Below, piece after piece: positions 58,661 through 64,000 of a stretch of DNA of 64,000 nt. Location: positions 25,216 through 89,215 of the forward strand of contig NZ_JAINVH010000034.1 of NCBI RefSeq assembly GCF_020400825.1, written 5' to 3'. The stretch's first letter is position 1. Every line of letters starts with the position of its first letter. This DNA is from Streptomyces sp. HPF1205. GTDB taxonomy: Bacteria > Actinomycetota > Actinomycetes > Streptomycetales > Streptomycetaceae. A program made the translations under genes and the position numbers. Under the pieces are notes generated by a model. That model searched no databases. It was not told the origin of the DNA and worked only from the letters and a program-made list of their open reading frames with translations.

Positions 58661-60133
58661 GTGACAAGGATCGTGATCATAGGCGGCGGCCCCGGCGGCT
58701 ACGAAGCCGCGCTCGTGGCCGCACAGCTCGGCGCGGAAGTGACCGTGGTGGACCGGGACGGCCTCGGCGGGGCGTCGGTCCTGACCGACTGCGTACCGTC
58801 CAAGACGCTCATCGCCACCGCCGAGGTGATGACGACCTTCGACTCCTCGTACGAGGAACTCGGCATCACCGTCGCGGACGCCCCCGTCCCGCCCGCCCAC
58901 GGGCAGCAGCGGCCCGCCGCGCCGGACAAGCCCGCCCGTGTCGTCGGCGTGGACCTGGGCAAGGTCAACCGCCGCGTCAAGCGGCTCGCGCTGGCCCAGT
59001 CGCACGACATCACCGCCTCGGTGACCAGGGCCGGCGCCCGGGTGGTGCGCGGCCGGGGCAGGCTGGAGGGCTGCCAGACCGCCGAGGGCACGCGCTGCGT
59101 GGTCGTCGGGGCGCCCGACGGCAGCGAGGAGCGGCTCACCGCCGACGCCGTCCTGGTCGCCACCGGCGGCAGGCCGCGCGAGCTGGAGGACGCGCTGCCC
59201 GACGGCGAGCGCATCCTGAACTGGACGCAGGTCTACGACCTGGAGGAGCTGCCCGAGGAGCTCATCGTGGTGGGCTCGGGCGTCACCGGCGCCGAGTTCG
59301 CCGGCGCCTACCAGGCACTCGGCTCGCACGTCACCCTCGTCTCCTCCCGCGACCGGGTGCTGCCCGGCGAGGACCCGGACGCGGCCGCCGTACTGGAGGA
59401 CGTCTTCCGGCGCCGCGGCATGAACGTGATGGCCCGCTCCCGCGCCGCCCGCGTCAAGCGCGTGGGCGACCGGGTCGAGGTGGCTCTCGCCGACGGCCGC
59501 GTCATCACCGGCAGCCACTGCCTCATGGCGGTCGGCGCGATCCCCAACACCGCGGGCATGGGCCTGGAGGAGGCCGGCGTCAAGCTGACCGCGTCCGGCC
59601 ACATCAAGACCGACCGGGTCTCCCGTACGAGCGCGCCCGGCGTGTACGCGGCCGGCGACGTCACCGGCGTCCTCGCGCTGGCCTCGGTCGCGGCCATGCA
59701 GGGCCGGATCGCGATGTACCACTTCCTGGGCGACGCGGTCGGCCCGCTGAACCTCAAGACGGTCTCGGCGAACGTCTTCACCGACCCCGAGATCGCCACC
59801 GTCGGCTTCTCCCAGGCCGACGTCGACGCCAAGCGGATCGTCGCCGACTCGGTGAAGCTGCCGCTGCTGCGCAACCCGCGGGCCAAGATGCAGGGCATCA
59901 GGGACGGGTTCGTCAAGATCTTCTGCCGCCCGGGCACGGGCATCGTGGTCGGCGGTGTGGTGGTCGCCCCCCGGGCGAGCGAGCTGATCCACCCGATCTC
60001 GCTCGCGGTCGACAACAGCCTGACCGTCGAGCAGATCGCCGGCGCCTTCACGGTGTACCCGTCGCTGTCCGGCTCGGTCGCGGAGGTGGCGCGGCAACTG
60101 CACGCGCGCAAGAGCGGCGACGGCATCGGCTGA
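58661..60133 (+). CDS. lpdA: LpdA-like NAD(P)H quinone reductase (flavoprotein disulfide reductase fold)
   Basis: 490 residues from the GTG at 58661 (VTRIVIIGGGPGGYEAAL); GACAAT at 58648-58653 is 7 nt upstream, so probably leaderless. The FAD site is at the N-terminus and the NAD(P) site is at IVVGSGVTGAEFAGAY. The redox loop reads GGASVLTDCVPSKTL: only one of the two cysteines of lipoamide dehydrogenase remains, as in mycobacterial LpdA (Rv3303c), an NAD(P)H quinone reductase. VYAAGDVTG and the C-terminal dimer domain are intact. It does not act as a true lipoamide dehydrogenase. Confidence 0.9.
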   Translation: MTRIVIIGGGPGGYEAALVAAQLGAEVTVVDRDGLGGASVLTDCVPSKTLIATAEVMTTFDSSYEELGITVADAPVPPAHGQQRPAAPDKPARVVGVDLGKVNRRVKRLALAQSHDITASVTRAGARVVRGRGRLEGCQTAEGTRCVVVGAPDGSEERLTADAVLVATGGRPRELEDALPDGERILNWTQVYDLEELPEELIVVGSGVTGAEFAGAYQALGSHVTLVSSRDRVLPGEDPDAAAVLEDVFRRRGMNVMARSRAARVKRVGDRVEVALADGRVITGSHCLMAVGAIPNTAGMGLEEAGVKLTASGHIKTDRVSRTSAPGVYAAGDVTGVLALASVAAMQGRIAMYHFLGDAVGPLNLKTVSANVFTDPEIATVGFSQADVDAKRIVADSVKLPLLRNPRAKMQGIRDGFVKIFCRPGTGIVVGGVVVAPRASELIHPISLAVDNSLTVEQIAGAFTVYPSLSGSVAEVARQLHARKSGDGIG

Positions 60134-60161
60134 GCCGGGGCGCCGCCCCCGGGCCCGGCCT

Positions 60162-60202
60162 CGTGCGGTGGCGCAACCCGTGCGGTGGCGCAACCCGTGC
60201 GG
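60162..60202 (+). repeat. 17-bp tandem repeat downstream of lpdA
   Basis: CGTGCGGTGGCGCAACC is repeated at 60162-60178 and 60179-60195, with a partial third copy to 60202. It lies in the 226-bp gap before the DeoR gene, which otherwise shows only the promoter at its right end. Confidence 0.85.
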
Positions 60203-60359
60203 CGCGTGCGTCGCGTGTGCCGGCGCGTTCCGGACGGCCGCACCGTCTCCGTACCGCAATTGCCGCTCCATAGCACGCGGCGGTCCGATTCATGCGGGCT
60301 TTCCCTCATCTGGTGCAAAACGCTGAAACCAGACGGTCGCCGGCGTTACTGTCGGTTTC

Positions 60360-61286
60360 GTGTTCGCTGCAGAACGTCGCCAATTGATTCTGGAAATGGT
60401 GCGGGCGACCGGGGCGGTCTCACTCCGTGAACTGGCCCGCGTCGTCCAGACCTCCGAAGTGACCGTGCGCCGGGACGTGCGCGCGCTGGAAGCCGAGGGG
60501 CTGCTGGACCGCCGGCACGGCGGTGCGGTGCTGCCCGGCGGCCTCACCCGGGAGCCCGGCTTCCCGCAGAAGTCCCCCATGGCGACCGCCGAGAAGACGG
60601 CGATAGCGGACGTGGCCGCCGCCCTGGTCGAGGAGGGGGAGGCGATCGTGGTCGGCGCGGGCACGACCACGCAGGAGCTGGCCAGGCGGCTGGCCCGGGT
60701 GCCCGGGCTGACCGTCGTCACCAACTCCCTGCTCGTCGCCCAGGCCCTGGCGCACGCCAACCGGGTGGAAGTGGTGATGACCGGCGGCACCCTGCGCGGC
60801 TCCAACTACGGGCTGGTGGGCAGCGGCGCCGAGCAGTCGCTGCAAGGGCTGCGGGTCAGCCGGGCGTTCCTGTCCGGGGCGGGACTGACCGCCGAGCGCG
60901 GCCTGTCCACCTCGAACATGCTGTGCGCGAGCGTCGACCGGGCGCTGGTGCAGGCCGCCTCCGAAGTGGTCGTGCTGGCCGACCACACCAAGCTGGGCAC
61001 CGACACGATGTTCCAGACCGTGCCCACCGACCTGATCACCCACCTGGTCACCGACGAGCCGCCGGCCGACGACGAGCGGGCCTCGACGGCGCTCCAGGCG
61101 CTCGCCGACCGCGGCGTCCAGCTCCACGTGGCCCAGCTCTCGGGCGCGGACGTCGTCGCCGCCGGGCGTCCGCGCCCCGACGCGCCCCTGCCCGGCCCAC
61201 GGCGGCAGCACTCACCCCTGCGCGGCGCGCAGCCCAGGGGCACCGACCAGCCCACGGCCCGGCTCGCCGAGATCCGCAGGCGCTGA
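60360..61286 (+). CDS. DeoR-family transcriptional regulator
   Basis: 308 residues from the GTG at 60360. TACTGT at 60347-60352 is 7 nt upstream, so probably leaderless. The helix-turn-helix (residues about 6-58) is RRQLILEMVRATGAVSLREL to VTVRRDVRALEAEGLLDRRHGGAV. A sugar-phosphate sensor domain follows (VGAGTTTQELARRLA, TNSLLVAQALA, LADHTKLG). DeoR proteins sense phosphosugars, so it is a candidate regulator of the nearby nucleoside genes. However, no CTACGCGCGTAG lies in its own promoter, and the link is unproven. Confidence 0.9.
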   Translation: MFAAERRQLILEMVRATGAVSLRELARVVQTSEVTVRRDVRALEAEGLLDRRHGGAVLPGGLTREPGFPQKSPMATAEKTAIADVAAALVEEGEAIVVGAGTTTQELARRLARVPGLTVVTNSLLVAQALAHANRVEVVMTGGTLRGSNYGLVGSGAEQSLQGLRVSRAFLSGAGLTAERGLSTSNMLCASVDRALVQAASEVVVLADHTKLGTDTMFQTVPTDLITHLVTDEPPADDERASTALQALADRGVQLHVAQLSGADVVAAGRPRPDAPLPGPRRQHSPLRGAQPRGTDQPTARLAEIRRR

Positions 61287-61345
61287 GCCACGCCCCGGGC
61301 CCGCGTGCTTCCCGCTCCGGAAGCCCGGGCCCGGGCCTCACCCGT

Positions 61346-61406
61346 GCGCCCGCGCACCTGAGCCCGCGGCTTCACCCCGCGCGCCCGCGCACCTGAGCCC
61401 GCGGCT
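61346..61406 (+). repeat. 26-bp direct repeat and CCCGGTCCCGG tracts
   Basis: GCGCCCGCGCACCTGAGCCC continuing to GCGGCT occurs at 61346-61371 and 61381-61406 (period 35 bp). The next 110 bp repeat CCCCCGGTCCCGG and GGCGCCGACCCC blocks. The 283-bp gap between the convergent DeoR and TetR genes holds no gene. Confidence 0.8.
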
Positions 61407-61569
61407 CCACGTCGGCCCGGGCGGGCCCCGGCCCCCCCGGTCCCGGCCCCCCGGTCCCGGCGCCGACCCCCCCGGCCCTGCCCCCGGTCCCGGCGCCGAC
61501 CCCGCCTCCGGTCCCGGCCCGCCCTCCGCTGTCGATCGGCCGCGGTCGGCCCGCCGCGGCCGGCCGCCG

Positions 61570-62205
61570 TCAGCCCGTCGCCGCTCCCGCGTTCTCGCGC
61601 TCGTCCGCCGCTGCCGGTACCGCCCCGCGTTCTTCCGGCGTCCCCTCGCGTCCTTCCTGCGTCTTCCCGCGCGTGCGCAGGCCGTCGAGGGCGAGGTCCA
61701 TCAGGCGGTCGAACAGCCCGCGTTCCTCGGGGTTCTTCTCGGCGGCGAGCACCATCGCGTGGGTGAGCTTGAGCAGGTCGCCGATCTGCGCGTCCGGGCG
61801 GATGGCGCCGGCCTCCTGGGCGCGCCACAGCAGGGCGCCGCCGGCCGTGCGGAGCCTGGTCTTGCACGACGGCATGCGCAGGCCGCCGTTCTCCATGATG
61901 GCCGCGGACAGGCCCCGGTAGGAGGCGGAGTGCACGGCCACCCTGCGCAGCCACTTGGTGAGCGCCTCGGCGGGGTCGTCCGCCGTGATCAGCTCGTGGG
62001 CGTGCTGGGTCAGGGCGTCCAGTTCCTTCTCGAAGACCGCGTTCATCAGGGTGTAGCGGTCGGGGAAGTGGCGGTAGAGCGTGCCGATGCCCACGCCCGC
62101 GTGCCGGGCGATGTCCTCCAGCGCCACGTCGGTGCCGCGGACGATGAACGCCTGCCGCGCCTCCTCCAGCAACCGGTCGTAGTTGCGCTGCGCGTCTGCC
62201 CGCAT
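61570..62205 (-). CDS. TetR-family repressor of the divergent MFS exporter
   Basis: 211 residues. The helix-turn-helix is at residues about 5-55: NYDRLLEEARQAFIVRGTDVALEDIARHAGVGIGTLYRHFPDRYTLM. The C-terminal domain matches the SbtR/TetR_C_6-like group common beside EmrB/QacA pumps, and ends in a charged Glu/Arg tail. It is divergent from the exporter, whose promoter carries two palindromes, so local repression with drug-induced release is likely. Confidence 0.9.
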   Translation of the reverse strand: MRADAQRNYDRLLEEARQAFIVRGTDVALEDIARHAGVGIGTLYRHFPDRYTLMNAVFEKELDALTQHAHELITADDPAEALTKWLRRVAVHSASYRGLSAAIMENGGLRMPSCKTRLRTAGGALLWRAQEAGAIRPDAQIGDLLKLTHAMVLAAEKNPEERGLFDRLMDLALDGLRTRGKTQEGREGTPEERGAVPAAADERENAGAATG

Positions 62206-62279
62206 TGCCGTCGTCCCTCCCGGGTCGTGCCGCCGAGTCGCCTCGGACCGTCGTGTCGCTCGTACCCTCGCGGATCCGA

Positions 62280-62377
62280 GCTTTGACCAAAGCCTGCACC
62301 AAAAGCGATTGTAGAACCGGAGGGTGTCTCCGTATAGTTTCTGGAGGACACCTCCGTTTATACCTCTCCGCTGGAGG
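62280..62377 (+). promoter_or_regulatory. exporter promoter with palindromic operators
   Basis: A good vegetative promoter is visible: TTGTAG (62309-62314), 18-bp spacer, TATAGT (62333-62338). CGGAGGGTGTCTCCG (62318-62332) fills the spacer, and GGAGGACACCTCC (62343-62355) covers the start of transcription, 24 bp away centre to centre. Upstream, GCTTTGACCAAAGC (62280-62293) is a separate perfect palindrome. GGAGG (62373-62377) is the ribosome site. Confidence 0.78.
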
Positions 62378-62387
62378 CTGACGCTTC

Positions 62388-63839
62388 ATGTCAACCAACG
62401 CCCCGACCGGTACGGCGCGCGGAACGACCGTCACCGCGCGCCCGCCGACCCCGGCCAGGAAGCATCCCTTCCTGGCGCTCGCCGCGATCGTCGGCACCCA
62501 GCTGATGCTGCTGCTGGACGTCACGGTGGTGAACGTGGCGCTGCCCGGTATCGGCAGGCACCTCGGCTTCTCGCCCACCAACCTGTCGTGGGTGCTCAAC
62601 GTCTACACGCTGGCGTTCGGCGGTCTGCTGCTGCTCGGCAGCCGCATAGGCGACCTCATAGGCCGGCGCAACGCGCTGCTGTGGGGCGTGAGCGCCTTCA
62701 CCCTGGCCTCGGTGGCGGGCGGTCTGGCGAACAACGCGGCCCTGCTGCTGGTCGCGCGCGGCCTGCAGGGCGCCTCCGCCGCGCTGGCCGCGCCCAGCAC
62801 CCTCGCCCTGATCGCGACGACCTTCGGCGAGGGCGCCGAGCGCAACCGGGCGCTCAGCGTGTTCTCCGCGATCTCCGGCGCCGGCTCGGCGATCGGTCTC
62901 ACGCTGGGCGGCATGCTCACCGACTGGGGCTCCTGGCGCTGGGTGTTCTTCGTCAACATCCCGGTCGGCGCGGCCATCGTGCTGCTCGCCCCGCGCTTCA
63001 TCAACGAGACCGAACGGCACCGCGGCGGCCGGTTCGACGTCGCCGGCGCCCTGACCGGCACCCTGGGCATGGCCTCGCTCGTCTACGCGTTCATCCGCGT
63101 GGCCGACAGCGGCTGGGGCGACAGCCGCGCGCTGACCACCTTCGCCGCCGCCGGCCTGCTGCTCGCCGCCTTCCTGGTCAACGAACTGCGGGTGGAACGG
63201 CCGCTGGTGGTGCTGCGCCTGTTCCGGGACCGCAACCGCGGCCTGGCCTACGGGGTCATGCTGATGTACCCGGCCGGCATGTTCGGCGTGTTCTACTTCA
63301 CCACCCAGTACCTGCAGAACTACCTCGGCTACAGCCCGCTCAAGACCGGCTTCGCCTTCCTGCCGCTGGCCGCGCCCCTGTTCCTGGCCGCAAGGGTGGC
63401 GCCGCGTGCGCTGGGAAAGTTCGGCGCCAAGCGGCTCGCCGCGTCCGGGGTGACGCTGGTCCTCGTGGCGATGCTCTGGCTGACCCGCCTGAACGGGGGC
63501 GACAGCTACGCCAGCGGCCTGCTCGGCCCGCTGATCCTCATGGGCTACGGCGTCGGCTCCACCATGATGCCGCTCAACACCCTCATCCTGGCGGGCGTCG
63601 CGCCCAAGGACGCGGGCTCGGCGTCCGGGCTGCTGCAGACCATGCAGCAGGTCGGCGGCAGCCTGGGCCTGTCCATCCTGGTGACGGTGTTCGGCACCGC
63701 CTCCCGGCACGCGCACCACGACCCGTTCATCCACGGGGCGACCGCGGGCTTCAAGATGGCCACGGTCTTCACGGCCGTCTCACTGGTGCTGGTGTTCGCG
63801 CTCAAGCAGCCCAAGGCACCGCGGCTCGCGCCCGCCTGA
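62388..63839 (+). CDS. MFS drug exporter, DHA2/EmrB-QacA family
   Basis: 483 residues and about 14 membrane spans. LMLLLDVTVVNVALPGIG is motif D1 of the 14-span family. LGSRIGDLIGRRNALLWG is motif A, RGLQGASAALAAPSTLALI motif B, and GSAIGLTLGGMLTDWGSWRWVFFVNIPVG motif C. It pumps small hydrophobic compounds out of the cell by proton antiport. It is under the control of the divergent TetR through the palindromes in its promoter. Confidence 0.93.
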   Translation: MSTNAPTGTARGTTVTARPPTPARKHPFLALAAIVGTQLMLLLDVTVVNVALPGIGRHLGFSPTNLSWVLNVYTLAFGGLLLLGSRIGDLIGRRNALLWGVSAFTLASVAGGLANNAALLLVARGLQGASAALAAPSTLALIATTFGEGAERNRALSVFSAISGAGSAIGLTLGGMLTDWGSWRWVFFVNIPVGAAIVLLAPRFINETERHRGGRFDVAGALTGTLGMASLVYAFIRVADSGWGDSRALTTFAAAGLLLAAFLVNELRVERPLVVLRLFRDRNRGLAYGVMLMYPAGMFGVFYFTTQYLQNYLGYSPLKTGFAFLPLAAPLFLAARVAPRALGKFGAKRLAASGVTLVLVAMLWLTRLNGGDSYASGLLGPLILMGYGVGSTMMPLNTLILAGVAPKDAGSASGLLQTMQQVGGSLGLSILVTVFGTASRHAHHDPFIHGATAGFKMATVFTAVSLVLVFALKQPKAPRLAPA

Positions 63840-63944
63840 CACCGCACCTCGCACCTGACGCCCGCGTACCGCGCACCTCGCACCTCGCACCTGAGGCTGA
63901 GGCACGCCTCGCGCCCGGCGCCCGCGGGCGCCCGCGCGTACGAA

Positions 63945-63983
63945 CGCCGGCCCGGCTGGAACGTCCCCCCAGCCCGGCCGGCG
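63945..63983 (+). terminator. hairpin after the MFS exporter
   Basis: CGCCGGCCCGGCTGG (63945-63959) and CCAGCCCGGCCGGCG (63969-63983) pair with one mismatch around a 9-nt loop. The preceding gap (63840-63940) contains repeated GCACCTCGCACCTGA units and no gene. Confidence 0.78.
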
Positions 63984-64000
63984 TCGTCGTTCGCCCGGTC

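Noticed and set aside
1..64000. tRNA or rRNA genes
   Set aside because: No cloverleaf-like sequence with a GGTTC-type T-arm and matching acceptor stem, and no rRNA segment, was noticed on reading. A dedicated search was not possible.

Overview
The window is chromosomal DNA of very high GC with third-position-GC genes, frequent GTG starts, short ATGA/GTGA gene overlaps and many actinobacterial families (DUF397, DUF5753, BmpA-type nucleoside importer, AfsQ1/AfsQ2/SigQ). It is almost certainly from a Streptomyces or a close relative. As I remember it (not checked), the gene order resembles the Streptomyces coelicolor region around SCO4869 to SCO4920. No rRNA, tRNA or CRISPR array was seen.

Layout. 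1-603 is the end of an acyl-CoA mutase. 668-12230 is a cell-surface glycopolymer locus: an acyltransferase, two polysialyltransferase-like proteins and other glycosyltransferases flank a nonulosonic-acid module (a cytidylyltransferase fused to a HAD phosphatase, plus a NeuB-type synthase). This suits poly-Kdn 'teichulosonic acid' as reported for S. coelicolor. 12246-17682 holds a degenerate SDR with a divergent TetR regulator, and a two-component system followed by an exported S41 protease. 17831-28839 looks accessory: an XRE/DUF397/RsbW-like trio with a TTA codon, an amidohydrolase of atypical base composition, an Rpn-type nuclease with a duplicated tail, a secreted propeller-like protein, hydrolases and an ECF sigma factor.

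29264-41384 is nucleoside uptake and salvage: an M20 hydrolase, BmpA lipoprotein, ABC ATPase and two permeases, cytidine deaminase, thymidine phosphorylase and adenosine deaminase. 41449-46187 carries AfsQ1/AfsQ2/SigQ with a good AfsQ1 operator. 46361-48722 is small secreted proteins, a VOC protein and an IS982-type remnant. 48742-57858 returns to nucleosides: uridine kinase-like protein, a tandem pair of aldehyde dehydrogenases, DeoC, a phosphohexomutase/phosphopentomutase and purine nucleoside phosphorylase. 57997-63839 has a gamma-glutamylcyclotransferase, an LpdA-like flavoprotein, a DeoR regulator, and a TetR/MFS efflux pair; the window ends in a terminator hairpin.

The most striking unifying signal is the 12-bp palindrome CTACGCGCGTAG. 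It occurs perfectly upstream of the ABC ATPase gene, adenosine deaminase, deoC and purine nucleoside phosphorylase, and as a near match upstream of bmpA. It predicts one nucleoside regulon: import, deamination, phosphorolysis, pentose-phosphate isomerisation, aldol cleavage and acetaldehyde oxidation. Many genes also have a TAnnnT -10 box about 7 nt before the start codon, pointing to leaderless mRNAs.
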